Positions 9,674 to 18,443 of a stretch of 64,000 nt of DNA are shown in pieces. Each line of letters begins with the position of its first letter. Position 1 is the first letter of the stretch. Source of the DNA: Thiohalophilus sp. (GTDB taxonomy: Bacteria; Pseudomonadota; Gammaproteobacteria; UBA6429; Thiohalophilaceae); contig NZ_JAXHMV010000016.1 of NCBI RefSeq assembly GCF_034521165.1, positions 124,001-188,000 of the forward strand. The letters run 5' to 3'. Both the position numbers and the translations under genes were made by a program. The notes beneath the pieces were generated by a model that saw only the letters and a program-made list of their open reading frames with translations, had not been told where the DNA came from and made no database searches.

Positions 9674-10396
9674 ATGCCAAAGATTTTGAATCGCCGCACT
9701 GCATTGCCCAGCTGGCAGGAATACTTTACCCAACAGGCCGAGGCTTGCAAAACACCCGCTCTGCGCTATTTTTATGCGGCTGGCTTGCCCGAAGACGACA
9801 CGCCAATTTCGCAAGTGCCGTTGATGGCGCTCGACTTTGAGACCACGGGAATGGACCCCCGTAAACACGCCATTGTCAGCATCGGAATGGTACCGTTTGA
9901 TCTGCGCACCATTCGACCGGCCGAAGGCCATTACCGGGTGGTCAAACCAGCACAACCGCTCACGGGAGAGTCCATTACGTTTCATCGCATCACACATTCG
10001 GAAGTTCAGGGTGCACCGCCTTTCGATGCCGTGCTGGACGAAATTCTCGAACAGCTTACCGGGCATATTGTTGTCGTTCATTATCGCAACATTGAACGGC
10101 CATTTCTCGATGCGGCAGTAATAGCCACGCGCGGTGAACATTGTCTGTTTCCCTTGATTGATACTATGCAACTTGAGGCCCGCCGGGAACGCCAGGGCTA
10201 CTGGCAGCGCATCCGGCACTTTTTCGGAAGCCAGCCCGCCTCCATTCGGCTCGCGGACAGTCGCAGACGCTATGGTTTACCCGATTACTCGACCCACCAT
10301 GCCAAGGTGGATGCCATGGCCACAGCCGAACTGTTTCAGGCGCAGATCGCGCGGCACTTCTCACCAGAGACCCCGGTATCGCAGTTGTGGCTCTAA
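9674..10396 (+). CDS. DnaQ-like 3'-5' exonuclease
   Basis: A 240-residue DEDDh exonuclease. Visible motifs: ExoI DFETTGMDP with the paired acidic residues, ExoII around VVHYRNIERPFLD, and ExoIII HHAKVDAMATAELF with the catalytic His and Asp. A conserved N-terminal extension (residues 1-45, ending near VPLMALDFE) precedes the nuclease fold, as in the homologues linked to DUF294 genes. The ATG at 9674 lies 10 nt after the DUF294 stop, so the two genes are almost certainly co-transcribed; an earlier in-frame ATG at 9623 would overlap the upstream gene. It is not the Pol III epsilon subunit by context. Confidence 0.87.
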   Translation: MPKILNRRTALPSWQEYFTQQAEACKTPALRYFYAAGLPEDDTPISQVPLMALDFETTGMDPRKHAIVSIGMVPFDLRTIRPAEGHYRVVKPAQPLTGESITFHRITHSEVQGAPPFDAVLDEILEQLTGHIVVVHYRNIERPFLDAAVIATRGEHCLFPLIDTMQLEARRERQGYWQRIRHFFGSQPASIRLADSRRRYGLPDYSTHHAKVDAMATAELFQAQIARHFSPETPVSQLWL

Positions 10397-10990
10397 ATAA
10401 AAGCACTCAACATCCGTTCGCTTCACGCAGGGTGGTTCAAGCGAAGCGGACCCACCCGGAATCGGCAGACCCTGTGACCACGGTCATGCAGGCTATCCTC
10501 AGCGTGACCGGCATAACTCAATACCACGGAAAACTGTGTCTCTCGCAGAGCTGCCGAGGCGCAGAGACAACGCTGATTCATTCCCGGCGAACCTCGCAAC
10601 CCATCAAGAATCAATATGAACCCTGAAGCGCCGCGTTGATCGCCGATCGCATGCGCATCCACGAAAAAACCGCCTGGATGCTGCGCCCGATTCAGTAACA
10701 ACCACGCAACCCCGTATCCCGGATCAAGGCGGGGCGCGACGGATCCGGGGTACATGGTGGAACCGCTGTGCTTGTTCCACCCTACATCAATGCACTAACC
10801 CACGTAGCCCGGTTCAAGGAGCAACGCGACGGATCCGGGGTACTCCGTGTTCCGATAGCGTCCCTGTCGTCACTCGCAGAGGGCCACGACACCGGATATA
10901 TCATCTGTTTAATACTTAGCGGGCTCTGCGCCTTTACGAGAGTTGAGCAGGTCAGGTTTGCCATGATGTTTTCCCGGGCTTCGACGAATA
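10397..10990. repeat. Intergenic cluster of short hairpin repeats
   Basis: No gene is seen here. The stretch carries several variants of two short repeats. Family one (GGTGGAAC...GTTCCACC type hairpins) lies at 10428-10457 and 10756-10785 and recurs at 41293-41322. Family two (a ...TCAAGGAGCAACGCGACGG... core) lies near 10715-10750 and 10803-10840 and recurs inverted at about 41341-41385. They look like non-autonomous interspersed repeats, not coding sequence. Confidence 0.6.
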
Positions 10991-11016
10991 AAAAAGGCGG
11001 CCGAAGCCGCCTTTTT
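10991..11016 (-). terminator. Rho-independent terminator of the betaine cluster
   Basis: An 11-bp stem (AAAAAGGCGGC against GCCGCCTTTTT) with a CGAA tetraloop lies 21 nt beyond the BCCT stop codon. On the minus strand the stem ends in six T residues followed by ATT. The flanking A/T runs make it potentially bidirectional. Confidence 0.85.
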
Positions 11017-11036
11017 CGTTACAAACCGAATGCCGG

Positions 11037-12701
11037 TCAGCCCACGGTTCTGGGTTCGCTCATCAATCCCTTGATAATGGCGTAACAGCCTGCCAGCAGT
11101 ATCAGGGTAAACGGCAATCCCGCGGAGACGGCAATGGACTGCAGTGCCGCCAGGCCACCACCCAGTAACAGGGCAATCGCAATGGCGCCTTCGATAACCC
11201 CCCAGAACACACGCTGCGGTTTGGGAGCGTCAATCTTGCCACCGGCGGTTATGGTGTCGATCACCAGTGATCCCGAGTCTGATGAGGTGATAAAGAAAAC
11301 CATAACCAGCACGATACCGATAAATGACGTGATGTCGGTCAGCGGCATCTCGCCCAGCACCATGAACAGCTGCAGGGAAAGTTCCGAAGACGCAGCGCCT
11401 TCAAAGCCTTCCTGAAGTTGCTTGATGGCCGTGGTACCGAATGCAGTCATCCAGAAAACCGATACGACGGAAGGAATCAGCAACACCGAGACCAGAAACT
11501 CGCGCACGGACCGTCCACGGCTGACCCGGGCGATAAACATGCCCACGAACGGAGACCAGCTGATCCACCAGGCCCAGTAGAAGGTCGTCCAGCCCTGGCT
11601 GAAGTTGGCGTCCTCACGCCCGAACGGGTTGGCGAAAAATGGAAACTCGCCCAGGTAGATGACAATATTTTTGAAAAAGCCGGTGGCAATCATCAATGTC
11701 GGGCCAACAAACACCACGAACATCAACAGCAAAAAAGCCAGTATCATGTTGAGTTCGGAAAGCCGTTTTACTCCCTTGTCCACGCCAAGCACGATAGAGA
11801 CTATTGCCACGGCGGTGATGCCGGTAATCAAAAGAACCAGCGTTGTATCGCCGCCACTGATCCCGAACAGGTGCCCCAGGCCGGAGGCAGCCTGTTGAGC
11901 CCCGATTCCCAGGGAAGTGGCCAGGCCAAACAGGGTGGCGAAGACCGCCAGGATATCGATGATATGCCCCGGCCAGCCCCAGATACGTTCGCCGAGTAAC
12001 GGGTAGAAAATCGAACGTATAGTCAGCGGCAGCCCTTTGTTATAGGAGAAGATCGCCAGCGACAGTGCCACGATGGCATAAACCGCCCAGGGGTGCAGAC
12101 CCCAGTGGAAGATAGTCGCTGCCATCGCCAGGTTCGTTGCCCCGGCCGGATCGCCGGCGGCCGCGCCCAGCGGCGCCCAGTCGGTACGGGCACCGCCCTC
12201 ACCCACACTGGTTCCGCCCAGGGCGGTGCCGTAGTGAGTCAACGGCTCGGACACGCCGTAAAACATCAGGCCAATTCCCATGCCGGCGGCGAACAGCATG
12301 GAAAACCAGGAAATCCTTGAAAAGTCCGGTGTTGCTTTCTCTCCGCCGATTCGAACCCGTCCCAGTGGTGAGAAGATCAACCCCACGCAAACCAGAACGA
12401 AGATATTAGCCGAAAGTAACATGAACCACGTCATGTTGGTGTTGATCCAGTTTTTTATTGAATCAAATATGGCTGTCGACTGTTCGGGCAACGCCAGTGT
12501 AAGAATGACGAAGGCCAGGATTAACAGCGATGACACGGTAAATACCGAGCCATGGATATCGATATTCACACCCAGTGGACTGGCCTGGTAATTGTCCTGG
12601 CCAATCTGATAATCCGTATCGATCAGGTTGGTCGCACCCTCGGGGGCCGGCACGCCAACGGATTGAATGGTATCTGAAGAATTGTCTGGCTTATTATCCA
12701 C
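11037..12701 (-). CDS. BCCT-family betaine/choline/carnitine transporter
   Basis: A 554-residue secondary transporter with about 12 membrane helices. The family signature region is plain: GMGIGLMFYGVSEPLTHYG and the aromatic stretch WTTFYWAWWISWSPFVGMF followed by IARVSRGRSVREF. The N-terminal ~50 residues are hydrophilic. Translation starts at a GTG (12699-12701) preceded by GGGAGAA. It is the last gene of the minus-strand osmoprotectant cluster, 28 nt behind the universal stress protein gene, and ends at a strong terminator. Role inferred: Na+- or H+-coupled uptake of glycine betaine or a related quaternary amine, working in parallel with ProVWX. Confidence 0.94.
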   Translation of the reverse strand: MDNKPDNSSDTIQSVGVPAPEGATNLIDTDYQIGQDNYQASPLGVNIDIHGSVFTVSSLLILAFVILTLALPEQSTAIFDSIKNWINTNMTWFMLLSANIFVLVCVGLIFSPLGRVRIGGEKATPDFSRISWFSMLFAAGMGIGLMFYGVSEPLTHYGTALGGTSVGEGGARTDWAPLGAAAGDPAGATNLAMAATIFHWGLHPWAVYAIVALSLAIFSYNKGLPLTIRSIFYPLLGERIWGWPGHIIDILAVFATLFGLATSLGIGAQQAASGLGHLFGISGGDTTLVLLITGITAVAIVSIVLGVDKGVKRLSELNMILAFLLLMFVVFVGPTLMIATGFFKNIVIYLGEFPFFANPFGREDANFSQGWTTFYWAWWISWSPFVGMFIARVSRGRSVREFLVSVLLIPSVVSVFWMTAFGTTAIKQLQEGFEGAASSELSLQLFMVLGEMPLTDITSFIGIVLVMVFFITSSDSGSLVIDTITAGGKIDAPKPQRVFWGVIEGAIAIALLLGGGLAALQSIAVSAGLPFTLILLAGCYAIIKGLMSEPRTVG

Positions 12702-12729
12702 GAGATTCTCCCTTTTTTATATCGTGTTA

Positions 12730-13155
12730 TCAGGCTGCATCCGGGCGAACCAGGAATACGGATGATTTGGTATGGGATGCGATCTTGCTGCCGTTGGCCG
12801 GCATGATAGCGTCAAGCTGTTTGGGCAAATGCGTGCCCATCACGACCAGATCGGCACCAATTTCTTCAATCGCCTTGACCAGAATATCGTCCAGATCGGT
12901 CACCGGATCATGACTGTTATAGACATGCGCCGAAGGCTCCTGCCCGTTATCAGGCGCATGCTCATGGGCGAAGGCCTTGAGTTTTTCTGCATATTCCTCG
13001 GGTGTGTGCGCCACGGTACTGGGCTGGGACGTTGTGACACTGACATAGCACAGTTTCGCTTCATAATGACGGGCCAGATCAGCGGCGACAGCGAGCGGTT
13101 TTTCCAGCGCATTCAGATGCGCGAGATCCACCGGCACCATTATTGTTTTAAACAT
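12730..13155 (-). CDS. Universal stress protein, UspA family
   Basis: A 141-residue cytosolic protein with one Usp domain: MFKTIMVPVDLAHLN at the N-terminus and a C-terminal ADLVVMGTHLPKQLDAIMPANGSKIASHTKSSVFLVR. The G-x2-G-x9-G(S/T) ATP-binding pattern is only partly matched (the GTH and GSKIA positions), so ATP binding is uncertain. Usp proteins next to BCCT or TRAP transporters (for example TeaD with the ectoine transporter TeaABC of Halomonas) modulate transporter activity; a similar role here is inference from position. Confidence 0.9.
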   Translation of the reverse strand: MFKTIMVPVDLAHLNALEKPLAVAADLARHYEAKLCYVSVTTSQPSTVAHTPEEYAEKLKAFAHEHAPDNGQEPSAHVYNSHDPVTDLDDILVKAIEEIGADLVVMGTHLPKQLDAIMPANGSKIASHTKSSVFLVRPDAA

Positions 13156-13312
13156 GGACGGGGCTCCTTATTATAGTGACACGAATGCTTTCGTGTTAAA
13201 CGGCTTCTTGGACTCTATTTCAGGTTGTTATATGTAAAACAGTATCGCAGACCCTGTAACAGGTGCCAGCCTGTGACCTGGCAGAGCAGGGAACATGATT
13301 TCCCTGGCCAGA

Positions 13313-13340
13313 TGACCTGGCCTTTCTCGCGGCCAGGTCA
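13313..13340. promoter_or_regulatory. Stable intercistronic hairpin between porin and usp
   Basis: A perfect 10-bp stem (TGACCTGGCC against GGCCAGGTCA, 8-nt loop) lies 17 nt after the porin stop on the minus strand. No T-tract follows, so it is more likely an RNA-stabilising or attenuating structure than a full terminator. Partial copies of the same arm (GTGACCTGGC, CCCTGGCCAG) lie just beside it. Confidence 0.5.
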
Positions 13341-13356
13341 AACGATACCCCAGGCC

Positions 13357-14565
13357 TCAGAAATAATAGCCAAAATTGATATTGAACCGGGTCTGCCACT
13401 CATCATCAGCGTTTGCACCCAGACGATCACCAAAGGTCGCATCGCCGCCAACGAACTCGTTACCATTGGAATAGGCCAGATCGGTGTAGATATACCAGCC
13501 ATCGTGCGCCCAGGCCATGCCCAGCATGAACAGATCGCTGTCGTTGAAGCCGCTTGCATCCTTGATGATGGAACTGTATTCCACGTAGGGCACGACATAA
13601 TCGAGCCAGTCTACTCCATCAGTGGTATAGGTATAACTGAGGGAAATGGCCGGAATCCAGGCCTCGGCCGCCGCGGTACTCGGGAAATCGTAGGCGCCAA
13701 ACTGTACCAGTTGATCGCTTCCCAGCGGCTGGGCCGCATCAACATCATACTTGTAACGGGTCAACTGGGTAGCCAGCTTGAGCTTGCCCCAGGTGTTGAT
13801 CATGTGCACTGACGCGGCGTAATGATCCCCATCTTTTTGTGGGCCGTTGCTTTTCAGCTCGCCATACTGCAAGGAAAAACCGATATCGGTCGGCACACCG
13901 GCATCGGGCATGCTGTAAATTCCGCGCACGTTGACCTGATTTCGTTCCTCATAGCCGCTGCCATCCTCATTGACCACATCATAGGAGTAACGGGCACTGT
14001 CTGCCGTGGAACCCCGATAGGCACCTTCATCGGCATAGTAGTAACCGAAGTCCCATTGCCAGTTGCCGCCGGCTTTGCTGTATTTCACCCCCATATCCAT
14101 GTCGTCCGACAGGCCGACATAATAGTGCTGATCGAAAAACCAGCTTTGGGAAAGACCATACGGACCGGGGCCGAACGGCACCCGGTTGACACCAACCTGG
14201 AGCTGGCTGTCGTCTTCAAAGTTATAGCCCAGCCAGCCGGTGTGCAGGAAGTTGTAACCGTTATACCAGCGATACTCGAGCTTGCCGATATAGGGCCCGC
14301 TGGCATAGTCCATGTTGACGCGGAAGGTATCCAGGCTGAAGTTACCGTCATCTTCCCAGGCCCTGGAAGCATCTCCATCGGCGTCGGCCGGGTAATCACC
14401 CACCGCATAATTGGCCCGCATGGCACCGCCGACGGTCAGATTACCAAACTGGATTTTATCGCTGGCATTGGCCTGGGTTAGCGGAACAGCCAACAGTAAA
14501 ACAACCGCTGAACTTCCGCTAATGACCGTACGCGAGCAGGACTGCAAAAGAGTTGTTTTTTTCAT
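13357..14565 (-). CDS. Outer-membrane beta-barrel porin of the betaine cluster
   Basis: A 402-residue secreted protein: cleavable signal peptide (about 1-35, ending ...LTQANA), then alternating amphipathic strands rich in Tyr, Trp, Gly and Asp, and a C-terminal aromatic residue (FNINFGYYF) as required for outer-membrane insertion. No TonB box or plug is visible. It sits between the betaine-binding protein and the usp gene in one direction, so the reasonable inference is that it admits the osmoprotectant or choline across the outer membrane. The family appears to be a phosphate-selective-porin or carbohydrate-porin-like barrel; the exact family is not assigned. Confidence 0.8.
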   Translation of the reverse strand: MKKTTLLQSCSRTVISGSSAVVLLLAVPLTQANASDKIQFGNLTVGGAMRANYAVGDYPADADGDASRAWEDDGNFSLDTFRVNMDYASGPYIGKLEYRWYNGYNFLHTGWLGYNFEDDSQLQVGVNRVPFGPGPYGLSQSWFFDQHYYVGLSDDMDMGVKYSKAGGNWQWDFGYYYADEGAYRGSTADSARYSYDVVNEDGSGYEERNQVNVRGIYSMPDAGVPTDIGFSLQYGELKSNGPQKDGDHYAASVHMINTWGKLKLATQLTRYKYDVDAAQPLGSDQLVQFGAYDFPSTAAAEAWIPAISLSYTYTTDGVDWLDYVVPYVEYSSIIKDASGFNDSDLFMLGMAWAHDGWYIYTDLAYSNGNEFVGGDATFGDRLGANADDEWQTRFNINFGYYF

Positions 14566-14651
14566 GCCGGTTCTCTCCTTGGAAATAGCAACAGCTTGTT
14601 GATATTACCTGCCCGTTTCCGGGCAGGTCTTGTTTCCTACCAGCGATCAGA

Positions 14652-15518
14652 TTAAAGCTCCCCAGTGATCCAGTAGTCGATACGCTCTTCGTTCTCGTCG
14701 ATGTATTTTGTAACTGCCTTTTCATACGAGGTTTCCTGAGCATCATTCATCGCTGATTCCAGATCCTCAATAGGCAACTGCATGCGTGAGAAGAAGCTGG
14801 CAGCCTTGATGTTATCCTGGTAAAACCCCTTGCGGGCTACGGCATGAATTCGCTCATAACTGCCGAGCACGCCTTTGGGGTCTTCCAGATAGCGTAGTTC
14901 AAAAGCGCCAAACATCCAGTGCGGACTCCAGCCGGTCACCACAATCCACTCGTCGCGACGCACAGCTCGTTTCAGCGCGGCCGTCATGCCGGCGCCGGAG
15001 GAAATCTGCAGTTCATAGTCCAGACCATATTCCTTGAGCGCCTCTTTCGACAGGCGGGTCAGTCCGGCACCCGGGTCGATGCCGGTGATGGTGCCATCCA
15101 GTTTTTCACGTACTTCCGGCTTTTTCAGGTCTTCAATCGAGTTGACCTGATCTCTGGGAATGCTGTTTGGCACAACCCAGCCCAGACGCGCATGGGTATA
15201 CAACAATCCCAGATTAACCACATCCGTACAGGTTTTTTCAATATAGTCCGCGTGCGTACCCGGTTGCCAGGACATCAGCATGATATCGATACCACCGGAT
15301 TTGAGCCCCTGATACTGGGGGGCGATATCGGTCTGAATGAGTTCAACATCCTGATCCATCCGCTCTTCGAGAATGCGTGTTGCCAGCTTGGTGACGAACT
15401 CGGCATCAGACCAGGCGGTCCAGCCGATCTTGACCTTATCCTGGGCCAGCGCACCGCCACTGAAACCCAGCGTTAGAACCGTAACGAGTAACAGATGCGA
15501 TAGTTTCTTGATTGACAT
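14652..15518 (-). CDS. proX: Glycine-betaine ABC transporter, periplasmic binding protein
   Basis: A 288-residue OpuAC/ProX-type binding protein with a signal peptide (MSIKKLSHLLLVTVLTLGFSGGALA). The mature part contains the WTAWSDAEF N-terminal segment, MSWQPGTHADY and VVTGWSPHWMF, which supply the tryptophans that form the aromatic cage for the trimethylammonium group in this family. It follows the permease gene by ~100 nt and precedes the porin gene. Whether betaine, choline or proline betaine is preferred is not decidable. Confidence 0.92.
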   Translation of the reverse strand: MSIKKLSHLLLVTVLTLGFSGGALAQDKVKIGWTAWSDAEFVTKLATRILEERMDQDVELIQTDIAPQYQGLKSGGIDIMLMSWQPGTHADYIEKTCTDVVNLGLLYTHARLGWVVPNSIPRDQVNSIEDLKKPEVREKLDGTITGIDPGAGLTRLSKEALKEYGLDYELQISSGAGMTAALKRAVRRDEWIVVTGWSPHWMFGAFELRYLEDPKGVLGSYERIHAVARKGFYQDNIKAASFFSRMQLPIEDLESAMNDAQETSYEKAVTKYIDENEERIDYWITGEL

Positions 15519-15617
15519 GTATGCTCTCCTTTTCTTCTGTAATTAATGCACAGGCGTCGGGTTCAATACCCGACGTTCTGCCAGTATCTGATCACAACGA
15601 AATACTTTGAGTCGTGA

Positions 15618-16547
15618 TCAGTTTGAACCTGATTGGCGACCATTCACACGGCCGAGACTGAATAGCTGGCGAAGGCGTTCTATCAGACTGGTGCTCGTCA
15701 CCCCGCGCCGACCCTGACCGAAACTCTGGGTAATCCGATCCAGCAGTATCGCCAGCAAGACAACGCCGAGCCCGCCTTCAAAACCCAGCCCGACATCCAG
15801 ACGCTGAATCCCGGTCAGTACGGTATTGCCCAGACCACCGGCGCCAATCATCGAGGCGATAACCACCATGGACAATGCCAGCATGATAGTCTGGTTGACG
15901 CCGGCCATAATCGAAGGCATGGCCAGCGGCAGTTGCACCTTGAGCAACAGCTGTCGACTGGTACAGCCAAAAGCCAGCCCCGCCTCCACGTTTTCCTGGC
16001 TGACCTGGCGAATCCCCAGGTTGGTCAGCCTGACGGCCGGCGGCATGGCAAATATCAGCGTGGCAATCGAGCCCGGGACCTTGCCCAGTCCGAAAAATAT
16101 AGCAGCTGGAATCAAATAGACAAACGGGGGCATGGTCTGCATAAGATCGAGCACCGGCCGCGCAACGGCTTCCACGGTCTCACTGCGGGCCATGGCGATG
16201 CCGATGGGAATACCAATCAGCAGCGCCAGCAGGCTGGAGCCGATTACCAGCGCCAGGGTGGAGACGGTCTCGCTCCAAATATCCATACCATATATAAGTA
16301 CTACAGCGAGAATCGCAAACAGGCCGAATTTCCAGCTCACCCGCCAGGCCGCCAGTGCAACGATGATGACGGATAAAACCAGGGGCGGTACGGCCAGCAA
16401 ACCATCCTCAAAGGTGTCGACCAGCAAGCCGACAATGTCCGCGAAGGCATCCAGCAAACCGGTAAGGTTGGTTTGAATCCAGTTAACCCCCGCTTCGACC
16501 CAGTCACCAATCGGGATTTCGAAATCGATTATTTGTTTATCCGCCAT
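15618..16547 (-). CDS. proW: Glycine-betaine ABC transporter, permease
   Basis: A 309-residue ProW/OpuAB-type permease: N-terminal hydrophilic and amphipathic segment, then about six membrane helices with a binding-protein-dependent transport domain. The EAA-type loop is visible as NVEAGLAFGCTSRQLLLKVQLPLAMPSIMAGVNQ. A basic C-terminal tail follows. It starts 3 nt after the ProV stop, so translation is probably coupled. Confidence 0.94.
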   Translation of the reverse strand: MADKQIIDFEIPIGDWVEAGVNWIQTNLTGLLDAFADIVGLLVDTFEDGLLAVPPLVLSVIIVALAAWRVSWKFGLFAILAVVLIYGMDIWSETVSTLALVIGSSLLALLIGIPIGIAMARSETVEAVARPVLDLMQTMPPFVYLIPAAIFFGLGKVPGSIATLIFAMPPAVRLTNLGIRQVSQENVEAGLAFGCTSRQLLLKVQLPLAMPSIMAGVNQTIMLALSMVVIASMIGAGGLGNTVLTGIQRLDVGLGFEGGLGVVLLAILLDRITQSFGQGRRGVTSTSLIERLRQLFSLGRVNGRQSGSN

Positions 16548-16550
16548 GGT

Positions 16551-17762
16551 TCAACTCGCCTTGTTAAAGGTTTTCAGAAGAATATTCTTGTCGATAACCC
16601 CCAGATAACGGTCTTGCTCATCAACCACCGGAACCGGGTAGCCCTCTTCGACGACACGTTTCAATACTTCTTCGAGATCCATCTCCGCTGGCGTCGATTT
16701 CACCGCGGCAAGAAACGCCTCATTCCAGCCCTGGTCTTTCTCTGTTGCGCGAATCAGGCCATTGACACTGACCATGCCACTATAGTGCTGGTCCGCATCG
16801 ACGACCACGGCCAGGTGACGATCATCGTCGCGCATCTGTGTCAGGGCAGCACGCACATCGGTCTCGGCGCGGTTGATCACGGCAACGGGCTTTTGCTCGG
16901 CAATGTCACCGGCATTGAATACCTTGCTGACATCCACGCCATAGAAAAAGGAACGCACATACTCATTGGCCGGATTGGTGACAATTTCCTGCGGCGTCCC
17001 GATTTGCACAATGGCGCCGCCATCCATGATCGCGATACGATCGCCGATCCGGATTGCCTCGTCGAGATCGTGAGATATAAAGACAATGGTATGCGCCTCG
17101 GTTTGTTGCAATCGAACCAGCTCGTCCTGCATTTCGGTTCGAATCAGCGGGTCCAGGGCCGAAAAGGCCTCGTCCATGAGAAGTATGGATGCATTGGTCG
17201 CCAGCGCGCGTGCCAGACCGACACGTTGCTTCATACCTCCGGACAGCTCATCGGGATAACTGTCGGCATTGGCTTCGAGCCCCACTGTTGCAAGTGCCTT
17301 GAGGGCATGCTTGCGCTGCTCCTGTTTATCCATCCCACCGACATCCAGACCGAACGCCGCGTTTTCCACCACTGTTTTGTGCGGCATGAGGGCAAAAGAC
17401 TGAAACACCATGCTCATGCTTTCCCGGCGCATGCGAATAAGTTCTTTTTTATTCATGGCGGTGATATCGCCGCCATCCAGCAAAATCCGACCGCGCGTTG
17501 GTTCTATTAACCGGTTTAACAGACGCACCAACGTGGATTTACCGGAGCCGGAAAGCCCCATGACCACGAACACCTCGCCGTCGCGTATCGAAAAATTGGC
17601 GCTCTGTACGCCAACCGTGGTACGAGTGCGTTCGAAGATTTCATCCTTGGAGAGCCCCTGCTCCAGCAGGCGTAGTGCTTCATCGGGCTCGGGACCAAAT
17701 ATTTTATAAAGATCTTCGACAACAAGTTTGTCTTTCGGATCATCACTACTGATGGCGGCCAT
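16551..17762 (-). CDS. proV: Glycine-betaine ABC transporter, ATPase with CBS pair
   Basis: A 403-residue ATPase of the ProV/OpuAA type. Walker A GLSGSGKST, the LSGGMKQRVGLARAL signature and Walker B ILLMDEAFSALDP are intact, with the His switch in VFISHDLDEA. Residues ~280-400 form two CBS motifs, which in OpuA-type systems sense ionic strength or cyclic-di-AMP (family knowledge). It is the first gene of the cluster; its start lies 45-50 nt after a recognisable promoter/operator. Start ATG preceded by GGGAGAGAG. Confidence 0.95.
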   Translation of the reverse strand: MAAISSDDPKDKLVVEDLYKIFGPEPDEALRLLEQGLSKDEIFERTRTTVGVQSANFSIRDGEVFVVMGLSGSGKSTLVRLLNRLIEPTRGRILLDGGDITAMNKKELIRMRRESMSMVFQSFALMPHKTVVENAAFGLDVGGMDKQEQRKHALKALATVGLEANADSYPDELSGGMKQRVGLARALATNASILLMDEAFSALDPLIRTEMQDELVRLQQTEAHTIVFISHDLDEAIRIGDRIAIMDGGAIVQIGTPQEIVTNPANEYVRSFFYGVDVSKVFNAGDIAEQKPVAVINRAETDVRAALTQMRDDDRHLAVVVDADQHYSGMVSVNGLIRATEKDQGWNEAFLAAVKSTPAEMDLEEVLKRVVEEGYPVPVVDEQDRYLGVIDKNILLKTFNKAS

Positions 17763-17813
17763 TCGACTCTCTCCCGGAATTCATCAGCGCAGTATTTGCC
17801 ATTTGTTGTGGCT

Positions 17814-17840
17814 ATTATACCGTACGGTATATCAGGACAA
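17814..17840 (-). promoter_or_regulatory. proV promoter with 16-bp palindromic operator
   Basis: On the minus strand a TATAAT box (17819-17814) follows TTGTCC (17840-17835) with a 15-nt spacer (16 if GTTGTC is used). The spacer and the first bases of the -10 box are occupied by a perfect palindrome, TATACCGTACGGTATA (17816-17831). A dyad placed there is a classic repressor position. The regulator is not encoded next to it; BetI-like TetR or CosR/OpcR-like MarR proteins are candidates by analogy only. Confidence 0.7.
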
Positions 17841-18443
17841 CCGGAACCGGACAACTGTAAAAATCATAGGCGTACAACGATGTTAGGTATATTCCCCAGT
17901 AATAACTTCAACTATCGGACAGTTGCTAAGTTATTGTTTTGGATTGTTTAAACCTTACGCATCGTTCTCGTACCTGTCAACTCGTCCCACTACAGCATAG
18001 CACTATTCTGGCATCTGATCGGGCATCTGATCGGGCATCTACCCTGCCGGGTACGGACAAGTCTGGGAATCAAGACGGGGGCCGATTGACTCGCGGTACT
18101 GACCATTATTGCGGTCCCCCTGCCCGTCACCCAGAGACAAGCCTCGCGACTCACAATCCGTCCCGGAGTCTCCATTTGAAGCGGAACATGCCTGAATAGG
18201 GCAGTGTGCCCGGGCTCGTAATACTAGAAGTACGGGTACAGGTACGCAGAGGCGTAGATCAGGTTGCGCGCAGCGCTACCTGACATTCTGCGTATCGGCA
18301 GGGGTGTCACGCAGGCTCACGCCAGCGTGACCTGCAGGATTGGCCAGAGTATCAGGTGTGCATGAATCTGGAACAGTTAGCTAGAAAGAGGGGTACAGCG
18401 AAATACGCTATATAGACAGGGTCGCGCTCGATCCCTTTTTACG
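17841..18443. repeat. Non-coding gap with an interspersed ~130-bp repeat
   Basis: No gene is seen. Around 18010-18042 the unit GCATCTGATCGG occurs twice in tandem, followed by a third GCATCT. At about 18246-18379 lies a ~130-bp repeat whose near-identical inverted copy is at 41114-41245; shared words include CCTGACATTCTGCGTATCGG and CCTGCAGGATTGGCCAGAGT. The copies contain internal complementary parts (GTCACGCAGGCT.. against ..AGCGTGAC) and could fold. Confidence 0.7.

Noticed and set aside
18010..18042. Tandem GCATCTGATCGG units as a CRISPR-like array
   Set aside because: Only two full units without spacers; too short for a CRISPR array.
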